Assembly (NCBI RefSeq): GCF_001625305.1 | Contig: NW_017803932.1 | Coordinates: forward strand, 2,649,710-2,713,709 | Length of the DNA stretch: 64,000 nucleotides | Origin: Branchiostoma belcheri | Lineage: Eukaryota > Chordata > Leptocardii > Amphioxiformes > Branchiostomatidae | Reading direction: 5' to 3' | Shown: positions 13,501 through 22,286 of the stretch, in pieces | Position numbering within the stretch: the stretch's first letter is position 1 | Layout: each line of letters begins with the position of its first letter | Made by a program: the position numbers and the translations under genes | Notes under the pieces: generated by a model | Database searches by the model: none | The model's input: the letters and a program-made list of their open reading frames with translations, nothing else | What the model was told of the DNA's origin: nothing

Positions 13501-16306
13501 CTCATCACTCATGTCAAGAAAGCTATGCCACGATTCTATTCTAATCTAATTTCTATTCTATTCTATTCGGTTAACTGATGAGTTTACGTCCTCATGCATT
13601 AATTTTCATGTTACTTCTGAGAAAACAGATCTTGCAGTTTACCTGAAACATTAAACATGGTCTGCTTTTTTGGTATCTTTTAGATGCCGAGCCCATTTCA
13701 ATAATACCGAGCCCATTTGAAGTACTATGTCGCTAACAAGTTCATATTATTCTTTTGCAGATTTCCAACGTGACTTCATTTTGGCAGTGGGTGGACACCA
13801 CTCTGATCCCTGCTACCCACTCCCCGCCGTGGTACAACCGTCAGGCTAGCAACCACAGCCTGCACCTTCCCGATCACATGACACATGTCATCGCTCCCCT
13901 GCGATTCAGACAAGTTCGCACCAGACAAGGTTGGTGATGGCCTTAATTATCCTGATATCGCGTAGCGTAATGGTCAGGGTGTTCGTCTCGGAACAAATAG
14001 GTACCGGGTTCGATCCCATGACATGCCCGATGTTGTGCCCTTGGAAAAGGTACTTTTCTTTACTGTACAGTGGAGTGACGCCTAACTCGTCTTTTGACTA
14101 ATCTTTGATACTGTGTCCAAACACTGATGAGGCCACAGACGGATGTGCGCGGTGCCACCAATGTGATCTGCACATTTGCAGCTACGAACCGTGCAATTTT
14201 TTAAAACATACTTTTTGTCAGCCGCTAGTATGAATAACCTCCTGTTATTGTTTGAACTGTATACCAACACAACAAAGAATACTGGCAGAACTTCCAGCCG
14301 ACATTTTTTCGTCAGGGTCGAATGACCACTCCACTTGGACACTTGGATTTACTAATATGTGACGTCACTAACATTTAAATCTCGATCGATCTTTCTTCTA
14401 TGCGCAGTAAGGTCAGTTTAAAGCTATACTCGTGTTATCTCTATAAGAAGTTAAACTAATATTGTGTTTGTGCACTCCAGAACAACAGTGCACCATTCCG
14501 GATACCATGTTGAGTGTATCAGCCCGTTGCCTCGACGGTTTCTCCGTACTAAACGCTGATACTTCCAACTACAACGGCAGCTGGGATGCGCCAGCCAAGT
14601 CAAACCGTACCTTCCCTGACGACACTACCGCACAATCCCCGTGGCACTATGCTTACGGCAACATTGCGGATGGTAAGTCCGTTAGTTAGTTACTTCGTCA
14701 CTCGTTTACAACTCTTGTTGCTAGAAACACATAGATGTGAATTGAGGTCATTTGGCCTTTCAGAAATCCGATCCGATATAGTTGAACTAACTGGCAATGA
14801 CTGTTTCCATCAAGACTACAGAATTCAAACAACGATCTTAAGAGAAATTCAGTTGTCTTTTTTCGTTGAATACCTAGGGTTCGCACGTGTTGGAAAACAT
14901 GGCACCTACGACACAGGTGGCTATGTAGCGACCCTCAACTGGACACTCGACCGGAGCATCGAGATATCTACCGACCTACAAACCAAGAACTGGCTAGACG
15001 TCAAGACCCGAGCGGTCTTCCTGGAGATGACACTGTACAACCCCCATGCCAACTTGTTCTCTGCGGTTGTCATGGTAACGGAGTTTAGCATCACCGGAGT
15101 CGTCTCCACGGCAACGGAGATGACGACCTTCAGGCTGCATCATGGGGACCAGGTGACCCTACTCGTCCTGCGAGTAGCCATGGCCTTGTTCGTGCTCTAT
15201 TATCTCATCAAAGCAGGTAGGAAACTTTATACATGTAACGTAAACATTAAAGCTATAGAAATAACTGTTAGATGTATAGATGAATTTCTTGCCATTCTGT
15301 GGGTAAAGACGACAGGGCAACGTCAAAATACAAATACTGAATAAGTGACAAAAGTGAGTTTTCTCATGATGTATTCTACTGTAGATATAGTATGATTAAG
15401 ATGCATCGTTCACTTTGCCCACTGCAGTGATGAACTTCAGCACACGGCCGCTAGAGTACCTCACCGAGGCGTGGAGCTGGTTGGAGATCTTCATCATCTT
15501 CAGCGCCAGCACAACACTCGGTCTGTACTTCCGGGCTCAAGGCGTGATGGACGACATTACCGGACACGGAGACCACGTGTTTGAGAGCTACCACCAGGCA
15601 GCCACGTGGTATCAGATGTACACTTATTTACTGAGCTTTCTGATTTGTTGTTCCTTCATCAAGCTCATCCGCTTGCTGAGGTTCAACAATCACGTCAATG
15701 CCTTGATGTATACCATGACGAAAACGGCAAAGCCTTTGTTTAATTTCCTTATCATGGCGAGCATCATCCTCACGGCGTTCGCTCTGGCTGCTAACCTTAC
15801 CCTGGGTCTCAATCTGAAGGAGTACAGCACACTCCTGGCTACTTATGAGAACCTGTTTAGCATGATGTTGGGGAGTTTTTCCTTGCAAAGCTAGAGGAGG
15901 GCTCCGCATTTTTCGGACCGGCCATGTTCGTATTTTTCCAATGTACCGTCCAGTTTTTCCTCCTCACCATGTTTATGAGTATTATCATGGACGTGTACGC
16001 AGAGTCTCGTGAGGTCACCAATCCTGACCAGGTTCAGTTTGTGCAGTTCTTAAAAGACGAGATGAATGAGGCTGTCGATAAGCTTGGGTCTTTCGTAAAA
16101 AGCAACAAGATTGTCAGCCAGATCTAGAAAAGAATCCCCGAGTGACCCTGTTGGATCAGGTACAAAATGCAATGGCAGAGCTGGAGGAAGAAAATGCCAT
16201 GGCAAGAGCTGAGGAACAAAAAGAAAAGCAGCGAAGGGAAAAGCAGCAGAGGGAAAGGCAACAAAGAGCAAGGCCGGTCTATTTCATCGGCAATGATGAT
16301 GTGTAA
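1..16306 (+). CDS. Polycystin-1-like protein (REJ-GPS-PLAT-11TM), 3' part of the gene, 29 exons
   Basis: This is a polycystin-1 family receptor/channel subunit, open at the 5' end because the window starts inside it. Exons I support: 1-162, 536-728, 1168-1357, 1883-2051, 2557-2696, 3047-3157, 3411-3545, 3756-3879, 4003-4055, 4251-4502, 4811-5026, 5389-5704, 6114-6244, 6363-6581, 7060-7167, 7729-7907, 8387-8452, 8669-8776, 9429-9642, 10002-10125, 10515-10757, 11197-11253, 11732-11919, 12493-12570, 12988-13227, 13761-13929, 14481-14672, 14878-15216 and 15428-16306. All introns are GT-AG and every splice phase agrees with the next exon, about 1860 codons in total. Domain order is REJ-like, GAIN/GPS, TM1, PLAT, TM2-TM6, polycystin loop, TM7-TM11 and a charged tail. 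Family knowledge places such proteins in the plasma or ciliary membrane, paired with PKD2-type subunits. I cannot separate PKD1, PKD1L2 and PKDREJ relatives without a tree. The last exon contains two frame breaks, described separately. Confidence 0.9.
3284..3345. repeat. 31-bp tandem duplication in an intron
   Basis: Two adjacent, essentially identical 31-bp units containing ATTAGACTATTTCTGACTAA lie in the intron between polycystin-like exons 3047-3157 and 3411-3545. The identity of the units indicates a recent duplication. No function is apparent. Confidence 0.85.
4811..6581 (+). CDS. Exon block: GAIN domain, GPS autoproteolysis site and TM1
   Basis: Exons 4811-5026, 5389-5704, 6114-6244 and 6363-6581. 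The GPS motif is split by the intron between the last two exons. The upstream part has ACVYF followed by QWQSDGC, and the downstream part has HIHCQCDHLTKFAGF. The four cysteines, the tryptophan and the HL/T cleavage triad of a functional GPS are all present, so self-cleavage between Leu and Thr is expected from family knowledge. A hydrophobic stretch about 35 residues after HLT (PVGLIAVLAVFGLFVTGCLL) is TM1, followed by the basic sequence ARKADRAD. Exon 5389-5704 has six or more potential N-glycosylation sites, fitting an extracellular GAIN fold. Confidence 0.88.
5110..5252 (-). mobile_element. tRNA-derived SINE, minus orientation (intronic)
   Basis: Read on the minus strand this is a tRNA-like head. 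An A-box-like TGGGGTAACGG is followed by an anticodon-arm-like segment and a B box (AGTTCGAGTCC), then TGACA and GCC. The B-box segment is present twice in tandem (5156-5200). The words AACCAAGAGGTCCCG and the following TGACA are shared with the copy at 10245, so both belong to one family. It sits in the intron between exons 4811-5026 and 5389-5704. The anticodon loop would read CGT, but the stems are imperfect, so this is not called as a tRNA gene. Confidence 0.6.
7060..8776 (+). CDS. Exon block: intracellular PLAT/LH2 domain
   Basis: Exons 7060-7167, 7729-7907, 8387-8452 and 8669-8776. The sequence has the PLAT signature: YVITIYTGYRAGAGTTAQV, then VLFG, then THVHIWHNNAGFSPGW, FLSRIVV, YFICNKWLALEEDDGRI. 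In polycystin-1 proteins this beta-sandwich is the first cytosolic loop and binds lipids and partner proteins. Splice junctions cut codons at W (TG/G) and K (AA/G), as required by the phases. The donor after 8776 is the non-optimal GTTGGT; it is preferred over GTATTG at 8781 because only it keeps the next exon in frame and gives the family pattern DGHLYYS. Confidence 0.88.
8053..8297. repeat. Imperfect tandem duplication, about 139-bp period (intronic)
   Basis: Two copies share GCCACCATATGAT, GCTTGGAGATTACTTAGATC, CCTAGTGGCCCAC, GGGATCAAGCTTT and ACATGTA followed by CATGGTAGTTTT. The first runs 8053-8180 and the second 8192-8297, with small internal length differences. It lies in the intron between exons 7729-7907 and 8387-8452. 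Confidence 0.8.
9429..13227 (+). CDS. Exon block: TM2 to TM6 of the polycystin-1-like protein
   Basis: Exons 9429-9642, 10002-10125, 10515-10757, 11197-11253, 11732-11919, 12493-12570 and 12988-13227. The first begins DANDGHLYYSMIGRP and continues into the conserved SSFTRVQRLTCC, with TM2 after it. TM3 lies in the exon starting IMIGVQSAAM. A long polar loop, rich in Pro, Ser and Thr, fills 10515-10757. The short exon 11197-11253 encodes the conserved KLPWW motif. Exon 11732-11919 holds TM4 and TM5 with the family motif FLLQPVK between them. The exon at 12988 holds TM6 after an Arg/Lys-rich stretch and ends with the family pattern SYGERSSLAYHMNQAVR that opens the polycystin loop. Confidence 0.88.
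10245..10496 (+). mobile_element. tRNA-derived SINE, plus orientation (intronic)
   Basis: The tRNA-like head has an A-box-like GGCGTAATCAG and a B box GGTTTGATCCC. It is followed by a non-tRNA body beginning TGACATGCCC and ATGTTCTGCCCTTGG and ending GAGCTGCACATTTGCCA. The copy at 13950-14190 aligns over the same whole length, which fixes the boundaries at about 245 bp. It lies in the intron directly before exon 10515-10757. Confidence 0.75.
11953..12150. repeat. Degenerate tandem repeat with about 100-bp period (intronic)
   Basis: Units start ACTACGCCAGTGAATGGA (11953), TTACGCTAGTGAATGGA (12058) and CTACGCCAGTGATTAGG (12137). Each of the first two continues with AGGTTGT, then TTCAG, then CTTAGTC, and a CCCAA/CCCTTA-rich tract. 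The CCCTTAA-like words resemble but do not equal metazoan telomere repeats. The location is the intron after exon 11732-11919. Confidence 0.7.
13761..15216 (+). CDS. Exon block: polycystin (TOP) extracellular loop and TM7
   Basis: Exons 13761-13929, 14481-14672 and 14878-15216. The first has FWQWVDTTLIP and LRFRQVR, the second a Cys pair within CTIPDTMLSVSARCLDG, and the third TGGYVATLNWTL, then TRAVFLEMTLYNPHANLFS, then TM7 (VTLLVLRVAMALFVLYYLI). This order matches the large loop between the first two segments of the TRP-like module in polycystins. Exon 13761-13929 ends with the weak donor GTTGGT, inside the intron that also carries a SINE. The acceptor at 14877 gives the uninterrupted junction D-G-F. 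Confidence 0.88.
13950..14192 (+). mobile_element. tRNA-derived SINE, plus orientation (intronic)
   Basis: A good A box (TAGCGTAATGG at 13963-13973) and B box (GGGTTCGATCCC) are followed by TGACATGCCCGATGTTGTGCC. The end is GATCTGCACATTTGCAG. It matches the element at 10245-10496 along its length, with scattered substitutions and small indels, so both derive from one SINE family. The location is the intron between exons 13761-13929 and 14481-14672. Confidence 0.78.
15428..16306 (+). pseudogene. Last exon of the polycystin-1-like gene with two frame breaks (TM8-TM11 and tail)
   Basis: The exon starts in phase with the previous one and encodes TM8 (WLEIFIIFSA), TM9 (MYTYLLSFLICCSFIKL) and TM10 (FLIMASIILTAFALA). 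It then runs into TAG at 15892-15894. The family pattern continues one frame over: the next 230 bases encode AKLEEGSAFFGPAMFVFF and a normal TM11 ending in IIMDVYAES. The break lies near the G4 run (15870-15873) or T5 run (15876-15880) and looks like one missing base. That second frame stops at 16125-16127, and the third frame continues as a Glu/Gln/Arg-rich helical tail to TAA at 16304-16306, a second one-base loss, perhaps at the A5 run 16097-16101. Either the gene is inactivated or the consensus sequence has two homopolymer errors. If real, the protein would end inside the pore region. Confidence 0.75.
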
Positions 16307-19300
16307 AGCGTTTCTGCAATAAGGATTCATTCAGACTCACATTTCTACCCAAATTTTACAATTTCAAACCGAATCTGATTCAGAGCTCTTTCTATTTACT
16401 AACCTAAACGTCTAGCTTCATTCCCAACCTATATACTTACTGTACTGAGCTTAATTCACTTACTTCTTACTTCGGTCGATGATGATTCTTGAAGAATCCT
16501 ATAAATGCAGTTCCATGGTTTGGAAATGTGACCCTATCATAACATTACAACAATGTGCGTGAGTGTAAGACCAATACAAGAAAACTCACCATAGATGAAT
16601 TATATCATGGACTTATCATCAATTACTCAATTGATACTTAACATCGAAATATACATGGATTAATATGACAGTGGCATATATATATGACACAGTACAAAAT
16701 CAAACTATACCCTCAGTGATGCCAGAAATGACGTCATTGCAAAACCAAGATAACAGAAATTCCTAAAGAACATGATATGACCAAATGATAACGGTTATTC
16801 TAAGATCAGGGCGTACCAGGGCGTTGGACTTGGGCCAATTTTTCAAGTTTTTAATATTTTTTTTAGTACAGAAAATTTGTACTGCAAATATTTGCACGAT
16901 GCTTTTTGAAATTTTGGTCAAATGTGGCTACTGTCACAAGACTGACATCTATAGATGTGTCAGAACATTGAGTTTATCTGCGCCATAGCTTTTATATTAT
17001 TCCTACTAATAAACTATTTATACGAACACATTTTCTTGGATAAAAAAAGCAAGCAAATTCAAGCCATCTGGCACTGCCATCAAAGTACAAGAAATATAAA
17101 TACAAAGGTTTTGTGTGACAAATAGATACACCCTGGAGGTACAAGGAGATATTTTGTTAGAAGGTGTTAAAAATCCATTTTTGATTTGTAATGCACACTA
17201 GCAAAGTCAAGTTTCCAATAATCATCTCTAGTTTTCAGCAAAACATATTAGAAAAAGACAGTCTAAACCTATTACTCAATTCTGGATTTCCTTTTCTGGT
17301 CAAAACTTAATACATGAAATCGGCTATTACGTATATTGTACGGCACTTTTGGGCATAGAACAGGTCATAGCATAATTTGGTGAACATCTATCTACCTAAA
17401 CGCTTCAGGATTGTCTGGGCAATATTTATATTTGGATAATATGTTTGACAAATTGCAACAGAATGCAATGAACATCTAGTATGAAATTGATATGGAGGAT
17501 CAATGCAGGATGAAATTGGTACTCCCTGATCTTAGAACAGCCGTACTGCATATCGGCTGTGACATTATTATCATATTTAGTAAGTTATCAGATGTTTTCG
17601 TCTTGTGATATTATGCATGCAAATACTATATTGTAGCGTTTAGAATATTTGAATATTGAATGTTTCGTGTGTTGTAAGTGTAATATTTTGCTTAACCCTA
17701 TTCAGACTTGGCTTTTTTTGTCAATCTGGTGCCGGTCGGGCGGGGGTTGAGACCCGCCCCTGTAACTCTTAATTTTATTGAACATGTTGAAATTATTGCA
17801 ATAAATTGGTGTCATTATGACGTTACATGGCGTCATTTATGCAAACCTATTGGCTAAAACCATCAAAATAACCTTTCCTGTAAAACCCAAGGATACACAA
17901 CAAAACATTAATAAAAAGGGTGCAAGTGTATGATAGGTCTGAATAGGGTTAAAGTTTATAAATACATCTATAAACATACACATACTTCTGGGTCATGGAT
18001 TGAAAAATTACCTGCTTGGCTGAACGAGGCAAGACACCAGGCCGGAACATAAATCTAAAAAAGCAAACAAGAAACACACAAAAACAAACAAACAAGCAAA
18101 CATAACCTTTTACTAAAGTCTGACAAATATATGGTGAACGGCAAAAGAGGTATCGAATACATAAGTACTTTTACGAACATTGTCATTGTTGCTGTTTCGT
18201 TGCCTATTCAATGTATATTTCTCTAGTTTGATTAATTGGTCATAAAAGTATAGAATATCCGCAGTCTATTGACCCAGAAGACAGTGTTTTGTTCTATGAA
18301 CCTCTGTGATCAATCATTTATTTTTCGGCAGAATTGCTGATAACCACTATAACGTCCGTGATATAATTGATGTAAAGGACAATGTAAAGGCCGAAATGTT
18401 CGCGATTTAAGAAAATTTTACATATGTGCACGTAAATGGAAACGCAACAAGGAGTTTAGGAGAAAGCCAGGGTAAAAGATTTAAAAAAACTCGATAAAGA
18501 TGATACATATACATATCACAGCACTTCTACTCGAAAGTTAATGATTATCTCAGAGTTCATAGCACATTTTGATTTCATAGAAACTGTAACTGGTCTAACC
18601 TTGTGACTCTGTCATACTACCCCTTAATTACTACTGGGGTGACGCTACAGTTCCAACATCGCTTAGTAATGCACGCACAGCTCTGTGGGAAATAGGATAA
18701 AAAGGTGTTTATCTCAGGAATTAAAACCTGCCCTCAAATGACAACATGAAATCTTACCCTTAAATCCTAACCTATGATGTCAACTGCAGATCACATACTA
18801 GTAACGTTACATTGGCAAGACGTTCTATACAGTTTTCGGCTATTCTGCAAATACAACCCCACCATCATCACCACCATCATCACCACTAACCAGAGCACTT
18901 GTTGTTTTGGCATCAAACGGACAGCTTGTGATCATCCCACTTTCTCATGGGGGATGAAAAAGCCCCCAAGATGGACAAATTTAAAAGAAATTGAAATGTC
19001 AATTTAAAAAAAAAATCTGCCACGATCCCCGCGTCCCTGAAGAAATACTTTTCAATGTTTTAACCATTTTGGATCTAAGCGCATGCGCCAACTGTTGCGT
19101 CACCCCTAGCAACTAGGTAACCAATGTGTCTCCTTTTCACATATTCGTTTTCGTTACTAATTAACATATCTATATGACGTCTTGATATGCAATTTTGCTA
19201 ATTAACGACTTTGATTTAGTCTCATTTTTAATATGCTGTATTGATTTATGTTTCCAATTTTGGTTTACCTTTGATTCTTATATTCTAACTTAAGTTAGGT

Positions 19301-19555
19301 TATTGGATTGTTTGGTTTCTCGTGACTATAGAATGCTGTGTAACGTAGTATACATTCTATTACTTAGAAGGGAGCCCAAAGAACAAGCCCTGTAACTTTC
19401 GAACCATCCTTAACCAGCTATGCTATTTCGTTACTCACAATACGTTGTATAGATATGTTATATCTGTGTGCAAATAAATACTGTTCCATCACCTATGTCT
19501 CATCGTCTCGTCAAAGCATGCCCTAATTTGCCCAGTAATAATAGCATTTCTAAAG
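16307..19555. other. Intergenic, AT-rich; probable 3' flank of the polycystin-like gene
   Basis: No reading frame here shows a recognisable domain. AATAAA at 17008-17013 is the first canonical polyadenylation signal about 0.7 kb after the final stop and is a plausible but unproved 3' end. A short CCA/TCA microsatellite lies at 18859-18887. I see nothing else supportable. Confidence 0.5.
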
Positions 19556-19760
19556 CATATTAGAACTTCCACAGGAAGTGATTATATAAATAAGGTTCTC
19601 ATTTGCATGAATTGGAGTTCATGATCTTCCTTACGTATATTCCAAGCAAAGAGGGCTTTAATAGATTTTCTCGTGGAGTATGCAAATAAGGCGACCATTT
19701 GCATAATTGATGTCTAATGATATTCCCCTTTAGCAAACTTTTACGCCAGGAATGTGAATT
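19556..19760. mobile_element. Remnant of an octamer-rich (ATGCAAAT/ATTTGCAT) repeat element
   Basis: Two units of the pattern AAATAAGG, four to six bases, ATTTGCAT, then AATT occur here (near 19590 and 19685). The same unit occurs at least three times within the 22219-23139 element, so this is an older fragment of that family. It has no coding capacity. Confidence 0.5.
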
Positions 19761-19799
19761 CCTATTATAGTGATATCATGACGCGTGGTATCTAAACGA

Positions 19800-20622
19800 C
19801 TCCACACAGTATGTACACATCGTGATAACTATTTTCACTCAAGTGGTTGCGCAGCCTGGCCCCATTGTGAAATAGACAAATAAAGATCAACGCATCCATA
19901 CATGTGTATGTTATGTAATAACACGTGGATGCGTATCCACAGACAAAACGTATATTAATATATAAATACATGGAGGGACATCTTTATTTATGTATAAATG
20001 CATTGACGTTACCACATCATACACCCTAACACATATGTGTCACTGAATCATCTAAAATATGCCCTGATAATGCGGTTGAATTACTTCCGATATATTCATT
20101 TCTAAAAGAACGACACAAATACGAAAAATTCACCAAAATAAGTAAAAGACAAACGAACAACACCATACTTTGTCCTTTGCTCTCTAGTTCTGAGAAAATA
20201 ACAAGATTACAATCAGTACGTTGTTAGATTGGCGGGTACTTCTATCACTATACCAGGATGTGATACGTCAGTGATACATGCATGTAGTGACCAGATCGGT
20301 AAGGACACTTACAGACCAAGCGAGATCGAGACAGGGCATTGGGACATCTCATTACCACAGGTAAGAAAAGGTAGTTTAAGTCAGTTTTTCATGTCTTTCA
20401 GATGTTTTTGTGTGCAGGTAACTTGAGGATAAATCGCTCCATTGTCACCCCTTTAGGTCATATCGATCGTTTGTCCTCGTTTGAACCGGTTCAACTGTCC
20501 AACAACCATTTAGAAGGACAGGTAAGTTTCAGTCAATCAGTCATCCAGTCAACCACCTTATCATCATCACCATAACTACCCCGGGAACATTAACGAAAAT
20601 ATCGACGGTTGTTCCTGGAAAC
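19800..20622 (+). promoter_or_regulatory. 5' region and non-coding exons of galactosyltransferase-like gene A
   Basis: This segment is paralogous to 24200-24987 and 27105-27904, which lie in front of the second gene. Conserved between them are two apparent non-coding exon ends: CCACAG/GTAAGA at 20360/20361, and an exon 20457-20521 bounded by CCCTTTAG and GTAAGT. This suggests a 5' UTR split by introns before a single coding exon. The acceptor joining to the coding exon and the transcription start are not certain. Confidence 0.5.
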
Positions 20623-21528
20623 ATGCGGAAAATAAGCTCAGTGCGGCGGCTTATTTTACTGCAAGTCGTCGCCATGCTAGTCTTGACAACATATCTACAT
20701 TTAGTGAAGACGCCAGGTGACAGGGAAACGTTACAGAAACCACTGAGGGCTGAAAATCCTTACGGAAATGTCGGGTACGGTGGAAAATGGAGTCCCCCTG
20801 CACGAAATAGGTCCAGCTCCTCGGAGAAAATCGCCGTCTTGGTGACGTTCAGAGACCGAGAGAAACACCTGGATATATTCCTCCGCCACATGCACCCGTT
20901 TCTCCAGCGGCAGGGGCTTGACTACACCATTTACGTCATAGAACAACATGGCGACGAACCCACGTTCTGCAAGGGTTTGCTCTACAACGTCGGCTTCACG
21001 GAAGCGTTAAAGGAGGATCCTACTTACGACTGCTTCATCTTCCACGACGTCGACCTCCTTCCAGAAGACGACAGAAACTTGTACACCTGTAGTCAGTCCC
21101 CCTATCACCTCTCGGTCGCCATCGACATACTCGACTACAACTTGCCCTACCAAGATCTGTTTGGTGGAGTGTCGGCCCTGAAAACTCGACATTACAAACT
21201 GATGAACGGATATTCCAACTTGTTCTGTGGATGGGGAGGGGAAGATGACGATATGGCTAGGCGGTTGAAATTACACCTGTTAAAGCTGTCACGTCCGAGT
21301 AAGGACGTCGCCAGATACACGATGTTACGTCACAACAGAACGGCATTGAATCCACGAAGGTACAATCTTTTAGATCACTGGTTATTCAGGGCCAAGAGGG
21401 ACGGACTGAGAAGTTTACACACAAGTGGCTATAGTATAACTTCGACATCACACAGAGAACTGTACACTCACATCTTAGTGAATATCACTAAGCGAAGAGC
21501 GCTAACAATAGACTATCATCGCTGGTGA
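20623..21528 (+). CDS. Beta-1,4-galactosyltransferase-like (GT7) type II membrane protein, gene A
   Basis: A complete 301-residue single-exon frame. Residues about 8-25 form a signal anchor ([19 protein letters not shown]) after a short basic N terminus, as in Golgi type II glycosyltransferases, followed by a short Pro/Ser-rich stem. The catalytic domain starts at [13 protein letters not shown] (71-83). It has the metal-binding DVD at 142-144, FGGVSAL at 180-186, and GWGGEDDD at 203-210. The family would transfer galactose (or N-acetylgalactosamine) from the UDP-sugar to terminal GlcNAc or xylose in the Golgi lumen. Odd points: the usual FNRA motif reads FCKG (115-118), and the residue two before the conserved Trp is Cys, where aromatic residues are usual. 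Activity is therefore likely, but donor or acceptor may differ. HMHPFLQRQ resembles the B4GALT7 branch, while the rest looks like B4GALT1-6. Confidence 0.85.
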   Translation: MRKISSVRRLILLQVVAMLVLTTYLHLVKTPGDRETLQKPLRAENPYGNVGYGGKWSPPARNRSSSSEKIAVLVTFRDREKHLDIFLRHMHPFLQRQGLDYTIYVIEQHGDEPTFCKGLLYNVGFTEALKEDPTYDCFIFHDVDLLPEDDRNLYTCSQSPYHLSVAIDILDYNLPYQDLFGGVSALKTRHYKLMNGYSNLFCGWGGEDDDMARRLKLHLLKLSRPSKDVARYTMLRHNRTALNPRRYNLLDHWLFRAKRDGLRSLHTSGYSITSTSHRELYTHILVNITKRRALTIDYHRW

Positions 21529-22218
21529 GACAATTTTGGTTTACAGGACAGATCGTTCAGGTTTCTCACTTAAGCCGGGCCGGGAAATTTTTCAATTTCT
21601 TTTTGGGATTCCATTTCTTTTCTGATTAGAAAAAAAATCACACGAATCAACCTCAAAACCTGTTAAAGAAAATTATTTTCTCATTATCTTTTATAGTTTT
21701 TCTGTTTAATAATGCATTATAACTTGATGAGATGCATTGTTTGAAATGTTACCCAGCCTGATATGTTGCCTATGTGGTACTGTGATAGCATTTGGATCTT
21801 TTGTCGTTTTGTTTTGACATTTTTGCGTTTAATTTTACCTGCTCCTTCTAGTGATTTCCTGTAAAAATCTGTGACTGATAATCCAGACAGCTGCCCTCTG
21901 TGGTCTAATAGGATGGATAGTTTCGGAACTATTTCCTCACTTGTAGTCATACATTCAATGATGGGCATACACGACTATAAATCTTTTATTTACTGATATT
22001 ATCACAATATCAATGTTATGGCAACGGACGTTAACTTCAGTGTATCTGATTCCGGATCCTGCCATACTTGTAGCTCTTGACAGATGGCGCTAATGCTCTA
22101 ATGACAAAGTTGCCCGTTACTCTTCTATTTCACTCTTTTGGATTAATTATGATTTGAATGATTAAAGGAATCAGCTCCGTCAAGAGATGATTGTCCGACT
22201 TCTCTTATAAAGTAGTTA
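21529..22218. other. 3' flank of gene A, paralogous and allelic copies present downstream
   Basis: It aligns with 25388-26076 nearly end to end and more weakly with 29141-29650. It probably includes the 3' UTR. There is no further gene. Confidence 0.6.
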
Positions 22219-22255
22219 CCTTCGCCAAGAAGGTTATGTTTTCAGGGGCGTTCGT

Positions 22256-22286
<31 letters not shown>

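Noticed and set aside
15873..15890. A very small intron that would restore the frame in the last polycystin-like exon
   Set aside because: The only GT...AG candidate is about 16 bases long, too short to be spliced.
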